From: Mesorhizobium sp.
Lineage (GTDB): Bacteria; Pseudomonadota; Alphaproteobacteria; Rhizobiales; Rhizobiaceae
Direction of reading: 5' to 3'
Length of the DNA stretch: 64,000 nucleotides
Assembly (NCBI RefSeq): GCF_024710845.1
Contig: NZ_JANJTZ010000070.1
Coordinates: 35,100 to 99,099, forward strand
Part shown: piece after piece, positions 56,341 to 64,000 of the stretch
Layout: each line of letters starts with the position of its first letter
Numbering within the stretch: position 1 is the first letter of the stretch
Notes under the pieces: model-generated
Seen by the model: the letters and a program-made list of their open reading frames with translations, nothing else
Databases searched by the model: none
Told to the model about the DNA's origin: nothing
Position numbers and translations under genes: made by a program

Positions 56341-56515
56341 AAGGTTTCCGCGTCTTTCGGGGCGCGGATGAAAAGGGAATACGGAGCGGGACCTGTCCCC
56401 AGTCCGTAGCTGCCCCCGCAACTGTGAGCGGTGAGGCGCATCCAACAAGCCACTGGGCGCAATGCCCGGGAAGGCGGATGTGCCGCTGAGCCGTGAGCCA
56501 GGAGACCTGCCTGCG
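56341..56515 (+). ncRNA. Cobalamin (B12) riboswitch
   Basis: The class I cobalamin aptamer is recognisable from its conserved blocks in order: AAGGTTTCCG, AAAAGGGAATACGG, GCTGCCCCCGCAACTGTGAGCGG, GCCACTGGG, CGGGAAGGCGG and the closing GAGCCAGGAGACCTGCCT. It senses adenosylcobalamin and shuts off the downstream operon when B12 is plentiful. Downstream, ACCCCACC (56600-56607) can pair with GGTGGGG (56639-56645), the latter being the ribosome-site region of btuB, so control is probably at translation initiation. Confidence 0.93.
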
Positions 56516-56653
56516 ACGTCACCTTCCGGATGCGGGGAGCTTCCGGGGCTGTCTCGAACAGCGGTGACATTCGTCATCGCTGGCACGGGACTCGACAAGA
56601 CCCCACCAGCGCGAACGCAGTCTATACCGGCGCGGTCCGGTGGGGGTTATGAT

Positions 56654-58606
56654 ATGCAAATCTATAGAAAATCGGCATTCGTGCTGGCGGCGCAGAGCGC
56701 GCTTGCGGCCATTCTTCTCGCCGGCATGGCACCGGCGGGTGCGCAGGAGATCGACATCGGCGAGATCGTGGTGACCCCGAATCGGGCGCCCGGCGACAAG
56801 GCCAAGACCGGTTCGAAAGTCGAGAAGGTCACGAAGGAAGACATCGAGAAGCAGAAGAAGCCGACTGTCCTCGACTACCTGACGCTGGTTCCCGGCGTCC
56901 ACGTCGCCTCGCCCGGTGGTACCGGTCAGGAGGCCAGCGTGTCGGTTCGTGGCGCCGACAAGAAATATGTCAAGACGCTGTTCAACGGCATCGACATCTC
57001 CGATCCGACCTCGACGCAGGTGCAGACCTCCTACCAGCATCTGCTGTCCGGCGGGGTCACGGCGATCGAGGTTCTGAAAGGCTCGCAGAGCACGCTCTAC
57101 GGCTCCGACGCGGTGGCTGGCGTCATCGGCATCTCGACGCTCGGCGACATCGAGCCCGGCATCCATCACGACGTGATGATGGAAGGTGGTTCCTTCGGCA
57201 CGGTGCGCGGCGGCTATACGCTGAGCGGCGCCAGCGACACTGGCAAAGCGGCGGCCAGCATCTACGGTCTGTCGACCGACGGCATCTCCTCGGCGCTCGT
57301 CAACGGTAATCCATTGGTGGATTCGACACCCAATGCACTCGAGCGCGACTCTTATCGCAACGTTACCGCAACCTTCGCCGGCGAGAAGAAGCTCTCGGAG
57401 CAATTCTCGGTCTTCGGCTCCGCGCTGTTCATCAATTCGAGTGGCGACTACGACGACAGCGGCAACCCGCCGACGGACAATGAGGTCAATGTCACCCGTT
57501 CCACGCAGAAAGCGGGGCGGCTGGGCTTCAATCTCGACCTTCTCGACGGCCGCTTCCGCAACACGGTGTCGGCACAGATCTTCGACATCGACCGGGACAT
57601 AACCAGCGCGGCCGTGTTCGATTTCGGGGGCGGCCCCATCCGCAGCGACTTCGTCGGCAATTGGAAGGGTCGCCGTCACAAGTTCGATTATCAGGGGGCC
57701 TTCGACGCCGCCGATTGGGCGACCGTGCAGTTCGGCGCCGATTACGAACAGCAGTTCGCCGCCGCCACGGACAATTTCGGCACCAACACCTCCGACGACA
57801 TGTCGATCGCGGGCGCGTGGGGGCAACTGGTGCTCGATCCCGTAGACAATCTGACGCTGACGGCGGCCTACCGGCACGACGAGCATAGCGAGTTCGGCGG
57901 CTATGGCACCTATCGTTTCTCCGGCGCCTATCTTCTTCCCGGCAGCGGCACCAAGTTCCACGCCTCGGTCGGCACCGGCTTCCGCGCGCCGAGCCTCTAC
58001 GAGCTTTATGCCCCGTTCGGCACGGGCAATCCGGACCTTCAGCCGGAGGAGAGCCTTGGCTTCGACGTCGGCGTCGAACAGCGCTTCCTTGACGGGCGGC
58101 TAGTCGCGGACCTGACCTACTTCCAGCTCGATACCGAGAACCTAATCGACTACTCCTATTCCACATTCTCCTATGTCCAGGTCCCAGGCGTAACTCACCG
58201 CAACGGCATCGAGGCGTCGCTGACCTGGGCCGCGACGTCTTGGCTCGACCTTGGTGGGGCTTATACCTATACGCGGACCCGCCAGCCGGACGGCCAGCCC
58301 CGCCCGCGCATACCCGAGCACGACATCGGGCTGACCGCGACCGTGCGTCCGGCTGAGAAGTGGAGCATCACGGCTACCGCTCACGGCGTGGTCAATGTCA
58401 CGGACCGCGTCGGCTCCGGCGGATCCGCCTTTGACGTGAAGCTGAAGGACTATCTGCTGATCGATGCGCGGATAGCTTACAAGCCGACGGAGGCGACTGA
58501 GGTCTATCTGCGCGGCGAGAACCTGCTCAACCAGGACTACCAGCTGGTCCGTGGCTTCGGTACGCCGGGCGCCGCAGTCTACGCCGGCTTCAAGGCGACC
58601 TTCTGA
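56654..58606 (+). CDS. btuB: TonB-dependent vitamin B12 receptor BtuB
   Basis: A 650-residue outer-membrane receptor that imports cobalamin with energy from TonB. The signal peptide ends PAGAQ. The TonB box region is EIDIGEIVVTPN. A plug domain follows (VLDYLTLVPGVHVASPGG; VEVLKGSQSTLYGSDAVAGV-type), then a 22-strand barrel that ends with Phe (YAGFKATF). The cobalamin riboswitch upstream and the btuF-btuC-btuD genes downstream identify the ligand. The start at 56654 is the only Met that puts the signal peptide at the N-terminus; the ribosome site GGTGGGGG lies in the expression-platform hairpin. Confidence 0.92.
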   Translation: MQIYRKSAFVLAAQSALAAILLAGMAPAGAQEIDIGEIVVTPNRAPGDKAKTGSKVEKVTKEDIEKQKKPTVLDYLTLVPGVHVASPGGTGQEASVSVRGADKKYVKTLFNGIDISDPTSTQVQTSYQHLLSGGVTAIEVLKGSQSTLYGSDAVAGVIGISTLGDIEPGIHHDVMMEGGSFGTVRGGYTLSGASDTGKAAASIYGLSTDGISSALVNGNPLVDSTPNALERDSYRNVTATFAGEKKLSEQFSVFGSALFINSSGDYDDSGNPPTDNEVNVTRSTQKAGRLGFNLDLLDGRFRNTVSAQIFDIDRDITSAAVFDFGGGPIRSDFVGNWKGRRHKFDYQGAFDAADWATVQFGADYEQQFAAATDNFGTNTSDDMSIAGAWGQLVLDPVDNLTLTAAYRHDEHSEFGGYGTYRFSGAYLLPGSGTKFHASVGTGFRAPSLYELYAPFGTGNPDLQPEESLGFDVGVEQRFLDGRLVADLTYFQLDTENLIDYSYSTFSYVQVPGVTHRNGIEASLTWAATSWLDLGGAYTYTRTRQPDGQPRPRIPEHDIGLTATVRPAEKWSITATAHGVVNVTDRVGSGGSAFDVKLKDYLLIDARIAYKPTEATEVYLRGENLLNQDYQLVRGFGTPGAAVYAGFKATF

Positions 58607-59547
58607 TGGAAAAACGTCCGGCGGCAAAAGAGCAGGGACGCGGTCTTTCGCGCCCCCCTCTGTCCTGCCGGACATCTCTCCGATGCGGGGGGATGGCGCC
58701 GCTAATCGCGTCGTGTCTGATCCTGAGCTTAACCGGTGCGGCGCCTGCCGCGCCGCCTGCCCGTGTGATGTCGCTCAATGTCTGCACCGACCAGCTGGCA
58801 ATGCTGCTCGCGGCACCCGGCCAGCTCGTCTCGGTGTCTGAACTCGCGTCCGATCCCGGCCTGTCCTACCACTCAGCGCTCGCGGCTTCCTATCCGCACA
58901 ATCGCGGGCTCGCCGAGGAGGTGCTGGTCGCGAAGCCGGATATCGTCGTGACGGGCGCCTATTCGCTGCACAACACCACGCCGCTTTTGCGCCGGCTTGG
59001 CTACCGGATCGAGGAATTCCAGTATTCGCAGACGCTGGACACGATTCCGGGCGAGATCCGGCGCATGGGCACGATCCTCGGCGCCGGCTCGAGAGCCGAA
59101 GGCATGGCGGCCACCTTCGAAAGCGATCTGTCGCGCATCGAATCTGAGCGCTGCGGTGCCGACCCGGCAGCGATCGCCTACGACCAGAACGGCATCGCCA
59201 TGGGCGCCGGCTCGCTGGTCGATTCGGCGATGCAGGCTGCCGGCCTGCGCAACATCGCCGCCGAGCTCGGCTATGTCGGCATGGCGCCCTTTCCACTCGA
59301 ATTGCTGGTCGAAAAGAGGCCCGACATCGTCGTGCTGCCGGAACCCTTGGCGGACACGCCGGCGCTCGCCGACCTGATCGCTTCGCATCCGGCCATCCGC
59401 GCGCTGGGGCAGGGCACGCTGCGCATCCATCTGCCGCGTGGCTCCGCCTCCTGCGGCGGGCCTTTCGTGATCGAGGCCGTTAAGGCGCTGGCGGACGCGC
59501 GGCGGCGCATCGTCTCCTGCCAGGCGACGGGCGGGCACGCGCCATGA
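58606..59547 (+). CDS. btuF: Cobalamin ABC transporter substrate-binding protein BtuF
   Basis: A 313-residue periplasmic binding protein of the BtuF/FepB type: RVMSLNVCTDQLAMLLA, HNRGLAEEVLVAKPDIVVTG, and FPLELLVEKRPDIVVLP. The ATG at 58606 overlaps the btuB stop (TGATG). An alternative ATG at 58693 places the signal peptide (MAPLIASCLILSLTGAAPA) at the N-terminus and follows GGGGGG. The residues between, including PPLSCRTSLRCGG, look like translated intergenic repeat, so the shorter form may be the real one. It delivers B12 to BtuCD. Confidence 0.86.
   Translation: MEKRPAAKEQGRGLSRPPLSCRTSLRCGGMAPLIASCLILSLTGAAPAAPPARVMSLNVCTDQLAMLLAAPGQLVSVSELASDPGLSYHSALAASYPHNRGLAEEVLVAKPDIVVTGAYSLHNTTPLLRRLGYRIEEFQYSQTLDTIPGEIRRMGTILGAGSRAEGMAATFESDLSRIESERCGADPAAIAYDQNGIAMGAGSLVDSAMQAAGLRNIAAELGYVGMAPFPLELLVEKRPDIVVLPEPLADTPALADLIASHPAIRALGQGTLRIHLPRGSASCGGPFVIEAVKALADARRRIVSCQATGGHAP
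58653..58692. repeat. Nested hairpin resembling a dispersed rhizobial repeat
   Basis: CCCCCC (58653-58658) pairs with GGGGGG (58687-58692), and inside it TGTCC pairs with GGACA. The translated form PLSCRTS is one I often associate with repeats of rhizobial genomes. It lies between the two possible btuF starts. Confidence 0.4.
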
Positions 59548-60532
59548 GCCGCCGTTCGCTGATCCTCGCGCTTTCGGCCTGCGTCGGGGTGTTCTTCCTG
59601 CTGTCGCTGCTGACCGGACCCGCGAACTACGGTCCGGTCGACAGCCTGCGCGCCCTCGTTGCCGGCGGCGATGAGGCGGCGGCGATCATCCTGCGCGAGA
59701 TCAGGTTGCCGCGCGCTCTGCTCGGCCTGATGGTGGGCTTTTCACTCGGCGCGTCGGGCGCGGCCCTCCAGGGATTTCTGCGCAATCCGCTGGCGGAGCC
59801 TGGGATCATCGGCGTCTCGGCCTCGGCGTCGCTGGGTGCAGTCACCGTGTTCTACAGCGGGCTGGCGGGCGCCTCGATCCTGGCGCTGCCCGCCGGCGCG
59901 CTGGTCGGGGCGGTCGCTTCGGTGCTGCTGCTGCTCGCCATCGCGGCGCGCCACGGCTCGACTTTGACGCTGATCCTCTCCGGCGTAGCGCTCACCAGTC
60001 TTGCCGGGGCGCTGACCTCGCTGGCGCTGAACCTGTCGCCCAATCCCTTCGCCAGCTACGAGATCATCTTCTGGCTGCTCGGTTCGCTGAAGGACCGGTC
60101 GATGGTACACGTCGTGATCGCCCTGCCGCTGATGGCGGCGGGTGCGATGCTGCTGTTCGCGTCGAGCCGGGCATTGGACGCGCTGACGCTGGGCGAGGAA
60201 AGCGCCGCAAGCCTCGGAATCGACCTGCGCCGCGCGCGACTGTTCGTCGTTGGCGGCGTGGCGCTGATGGTGGGTGCGGCGACGGCCGTTGCCGGCGCGA
60301 TCGGCTTCGTCGGCCTAGTCATGCCGCATCTGATCCGTCCACTCACCGACCGCATGCCGGGCAGCCTGATCCTGCCGGCCGGCCTCGGCGGCGCAGCACT
60401 CCTGCTTGCAGCCGACGTCGCAGTGCGCGTCGCCATCCCGGCTCGCGAGCTCAATGTCGGAGTGCTCACCGCGCTCATCGGCGCCCCCTTCTTCCTTTGG
60501 CTTGTAGCCCGAACCAGGCGGGAGGCGTTCTG

Positions 60533-60533
<1 letters not shown>
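59544..60533 (+). CDS. btuC: Cobalamin ABC transporter permease BtuC
   Basis: A 329-residue inner-membrane permease of the FecCD family with about ten helices. Family landmarks are EIRLPRALLGLMVGFSLGAS near residue 50, GALLQGFLRNPLA-like (AALQGFLRNPLAEPGIIG), and the cytoplasmic coupling loop GFVGLVMPHLIRPL. The ATG at 59544 overlaps the btuF stop (ATGA). It pairs with BtuD as a dimer to drive cobalamin across the inner membrane. Confidence 0.93.
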
Positions 60534-61308
<775 letters not shown>

Positions 61309-61312
<4 letters not shown>

Positions 61313-62691
61313 TTCAGTGGCCGTCGATCCTGGCCGTGGGAGACGGCGATGCGGCGCCGGAGGGCGTTGCGCCCGCGCGGATTGGATCGGACAGCGCGTT
61401 TCCGGTGGAATTTCCGTGGCTTGTCATGGAGAGCGAAGACACCGCCGTATCCTCGCCGGACGCCGTCGAAACCGGTGATGGTCTCGCCGCGCCGCCGGCC
61501 CGCAGGCGCTGGAACGTTGCCGTCCTGGCCGCTTCCCTGACGCTTCACGCCGCGGCAATCGCAGGCTTCGGCGTGCTGGTCGCGCATGAGGGATTGGAGG
61601 CGGAGACCGACGCGATCTCCGTCGAGATCGTGATCGAGTCCGCGTCCGAGCCCGCCGCTGGGGCGTCGGTTGCCGGCGATGCGAACGAGACGCGCGACGA
61701 GGCGGCACCGGTTGACGGTTCGGAGCCGGGCGCGAGAACCGCCGAGCCTCGGCCCGAAATCTCGGAACCAATGGCCGAGCAGGCCGAGACGCCGCGTTCC
61801 TTCGATCCCGTTGACTCGGTATTGCTGCCAAGGTTCGAGCCGCTTCCGCCACTGACCGACATCGCTGCGGCGCCTGAGCAGAGCATCGAGGATGCTCCCG
61901 CGCCGGCCGAATCGGCATCCGATCCCGAGATCGACCTCGCGACGGCACTGCCGGACTTTTCGCCGCTTCCACCGCTGGTCGAAGCCCCCATCACCGCAAC
62001 CACGCCGGAAGAGGTGGCCGAGAAGCAGGACGCGCCGGAGCCTGTGCTAGCCGTCCGCCCCTCGCTGGAATCGATGCTGCCGGCGATCGTTGTTCCGGAG
62101 CAGCCGTTCTTCCCCCCGGCCGCCGAAGCCAATCCCGTCGCGTCGGTTCCCTCAAAGAAGCCGGAAGCGGCGGCACCGGAGCGAAGGACGGCCGAAAAGC
62201 CGGCCGCGTCGACAAAGACCGACAAAGCGCGGGAACCGCCCAAGGCGCGCAAGACGGAGACCAGGTCGGCCGCTGCCGCGCGCACGGAAAAGCCCGAAAA
62301 GCCGAAGGCCGAGGCGGACCCTTCGCCGCCGGGCGGCGCGAAGGCGAAAGGCAAGCCGCAGCAGGCGACGCGCGCCGGCTCCGTCGCATCCGCCGCCGCG
62401 TCGTCGGGAGACAAGGAAGCCTACGGGCGCAAGGTCAACAGCCATGTCCAGCGCTACAAGCGCTATCCGGATGCCGCCGCGCGCGGCGGCATGAAGGGCG
62501 CGGTGAAAGTGTCGATCAGCATCGGCGGATCGGGCAATCTCGCCTCCGCGCGGGTCACGTCGAGCTCCGGATACCCGGTTCTCGACGGGGAGGCGCTGGC
62601 CACAGTGCGCCGCGCAGCACCCTATCCGAAGCCGCCTGCAGGGTTCGGCGGCACCGCACGCTTCTCGCTGACGCTGCGCTACAGCAAGTGA
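61309..62691 (+). CDS. tonB: Energy transducer TonB
   Basis: A 460-residue protein coupling the proton motive force to outer-membrane receptors, probably BtuB. It has one helix (VAVLAASLTLHAAAIAGFGVLVA, about 68-92) with the essential His in the LHAAA context, a very long Pro/Ala/Glu-rich periplasmic spacer (about 100-365), and a C-terminal TonB domain (YKRYPDAAARGGMKGAVKVS; GYPVLDGEALATVRRAAPYP). The GTG at 61309 overlaps the btuD stop (GTGA). An ATG at 61426 gives a shorter cytoplasmic part and is a serious alternative. Confidence 0.88.
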
Positions 62692-62715
62692 GCGCCTGCG
62701 GGGGTGGCTGCCGAT

Positions 62716-64000
62716 TTATGGAAACCCTTGTTGATTGTGCCCGGGGTTTTCAGTATCGGGAAGCCACCGGAGAGGTGGCCGAGTGGTCGAAGGCGCTCCC
62801 CTGCTAAGGGAGTAGAGGTCAAAAGCTTCTCGTGGGTTCGAATCCCATCCTCTCCGCCATTTCGGAACAGAAATGGGCACTGATTTCATTGGGGTTTTAA
62901 CCTCGCTCGTGCCCGTCAATGTCCTCAGCAGCTCATATGTCGATCCGCCGATGTGAACTTCGCGCTCTGCGACGTCGACTCGCTGCGCCAGCGCGCGCAG
63001 ATGCTCACGGCGGTATCCACCGCCTTCCAGACGGATTCGTTCGCGTGCTGCGCGGGCGAATCTGCGGATCATTGCCGGTGTGATCGCTCTATCACCCGAC
63101 CTCTGAAGCATCACCTCGATCCGTGAGGCATCGGCCTGGGCCTGGTCGTGAATGCCGCGCAGGCCAGTTATCCGCTCAGCCAATGCCGGTTCGCGTGGAT
63201 CGAATACGCCGGCCTCAACGCCGTCGTAGAGCCGCTGCAGCCGCATCTTCGTATCCTCGATGCGCTTGTGCAGTTCGGCGAGCTGCTCTCGCCTCCGGTT
63301 GGACTGCTCCTGCCGATGGTCGAGAACGCTCGCCAGGACCTCCTCGAGCCGTTCAGGCTGCAACAGCCGCTCCTCGATATGGTCGATGACGATACCGTCC
63401 AGCTTGTCCATCGGGATCGAGCGGCCAGCACATCCCGTCTCTCCCTGCCGTGCCTTGATCGAGCAGGCATAGTAGCGATACTGCCCGCTCTTGCCGGTGC
63501 GGATTGTCATCGCACCACCGCACTTGGCGCAGAAGCAGATGCCGGTCAGCAGCGTCGGTCCACTGGTAACGCGCGCGGGCGTGACCTTCGGGTTGCGATG
63601 GCGCATCAGCTTCTGCACCGCTTCGAAGGTGTCGCGATCGATGATCGGCGGAACCTCGACGGTGACAACCTCGACCGCCGGCTTCAATTCTCCGGCTTTC
63701 GTGCGCTTGTTGAACTCGTGCTCGCCGATGTAGGTGCGCCGCGTCAGCACGCGGTGAAGCTGGCCGATGCCCCAGCGTCCGCCATGGCGCGTATAGATCC
63801 GGCTCTTGTTGAGGTGGTTGACGATCGCCTTCACCCCCATCGGGCCGGAGCCGCCTTCACCCTGAAGCGCAAGGCGATAGATCAGCCGGATCGTGTCGGC
63901 GTGCAGCGGGTCGATCTCCAGCTTCTTCTTGGTCTTTGCCCCCCGCTGCTCGGCCGCGACCACGCGATAGCCGATCGGCGGCGCCGCACCATTCCAGAAG
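62716..64000 (-). CDS. Large serine recombinase/integrase, N-terminal part beyond window
   Basis: The frame is open to the right edge and continues outward (FWNGAAPPIGYRV), so the N-terminal resolvase domain with the catalytic Ser lies outside. Visible: the recombinase domain (EIDPLHADTIRLIYRLAL; ILNHLNKS-like VNHLNKSRIYTRHGG; RRTYIGEHEF), the zinc ribbon (CFCAKCGGAMTIR; YYACSIKARQ), and a coiled coil (RREQLAELHKRIEDTKMRL). The last 50 or so residues (GWDSNPREAFDLYSLSRGA...) are antisense translation of the tRNA-Ser gene. This is the integrase of an element lying to the right. Confidence 0.88.
   Translation of the reverse strand, partial: FWNGAAPPIGYRVVAAEQRGAKTKKKLEIDPLHADTIRLIYRLALQGEGGSGPMGVKAIVNHLNKSRIYTRHGGRWGIGQLHRVLTRRTYIGEHEFNKRTKAGELKPAVEVVTVEVPPIIDRDTFEAVQKLMRHRNPKVTPARVTSGPTLLTGICFCAKCGGAMTIRTGKSGQYRYYACSIKARQGETGCAGRSIPMDKLDGIVIDHIEERLLQPERLEEVLASVLDHRQEQSNRRREQLAELHKRIEDTKMRLQRLYDGVEAGVFDPREPALAERITGLRGIHDQAQADASRIEVMLQRSGDRAITPAMIRRFARAARERIRLEGGGYRREHLRALAQRVDVAEREVHIGGSTYELLRTLTGTSEVKTPMKSVPISVPKWRRGWDSNPREAFDLYSLSRGAPSTTRPPLRWLPDTENPGHNQQGFP
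62769..62859 (+). tRNA. tRNA-Ser (anticodon GCT)
   Basis: A 91-base class II tRNA with encoded CCA. The acceptor stem pairs GGAGAGG with CCTCTCC, then G-CCA. The anticodon stem CTCCC/GGGAG encloses CTGCTAA, giving anticodon GCT at 62803-62805 for AGC/AGU codons. A long variable arm (AGAGGTC...GCTTCTC) marks it as Ser, and the T arm shows GGTTCGAATCC. The integrase gene of a neighbouring element overlaps it fully in antisense. Confidence 0.96.
62815..62859. other. Probable attachment site of an integrated element
   Basis: The 3' part of tRNA-Ser(GCT), next to a serine integrase gene that faces it, is the expected attL/attR location. The exact core cannot be set because the other end of the element is outside the window. 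Confidence 0.45.

Overview
The window looks like chromosome from an alphaproteobacterium of the Hyphomicrobiales, most likely Mesorhizobium or a close Phyllobacteriaceae relative. GC content is high throughout. The gene set is rhizobial: feuNPQ, the ccmIEFH (cycHJKL) block followed by degP, a two-component pair, glnE and a PleC-type kinase, a rhizobial Porin_2 porin, and several DUF families common in rhizobia. The genus is inferred from gene content; no marker gene was compared.

Region 1-16.8 kb is a conserved core: feuN (cut by the left edge), feuP-feuQ, a lipoprotein, the cytochrome c maturation operon ccmI-ccmE-ccmF-ccmH with ATGA overlaps, the periplasmic protease degP, an OmpR-type regulator with its kinase, glnE, an EF-hand protein and, on the opposite strand, a PAS-containing PleC/PdhS-like kinase with three clustered GANTC sites upstream. 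Region 17-31 kb is mostly single transcription units: pepN, an orphan CoxL-like molybdo-hydroxylase, an EamA transporter, a NosD-like beta-helix protein, an XRE/MmyB-type regulator, a family 4-like uracil-DNA glycosylase, ETF-ubiquinone oxidoreductase and two tandem DUF922 putative metalloproteases.

Region 31-54 kb is a mixed housekeeping and accessory stretch. It carries AMP nucleosidase, small secreted or membrane proteins, and leucine-degradation genes scattered on the minus strand: a TetR regulator plus ivd, then mccB, then mccA 7.5 kb further on. Unrelated genes lie between them: a PcfJ-domain protein, DUF2200, DUF982, an array of hairpin repeats, TerC, an HNH endonuclease, an HtrA-like protein that has lost its catalytic triad, a fatty acid desaturase, and an SbmA/BacA-type ABC protein with a degenerate ATPase domain.

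Region 54-62.7 kb holds a porin and a complete vitamin B12 uptake operon, btuB-btuF-btuC-btuD-tonB, behind a well-formed promoter and a cobalamin riboswitch. The window ends at tRNA-Ser(GCT). A large serine recombinase reads in antisense across the whole tRNA gene and runs off the right edge. This is the expected boundary of an integrated element lying to the right.

No CRISPR array, rRNA or complete insertion sequence was seen. Two regulatory links stand out. The B12 operon carries its own riboswitch and energiser gene. The ETF-QO gene, which takes electrons from acyl-CoA dehydrogenases such as Ivd, has a dyad upstream resembling the branched-chain-catabolism LiuR box.
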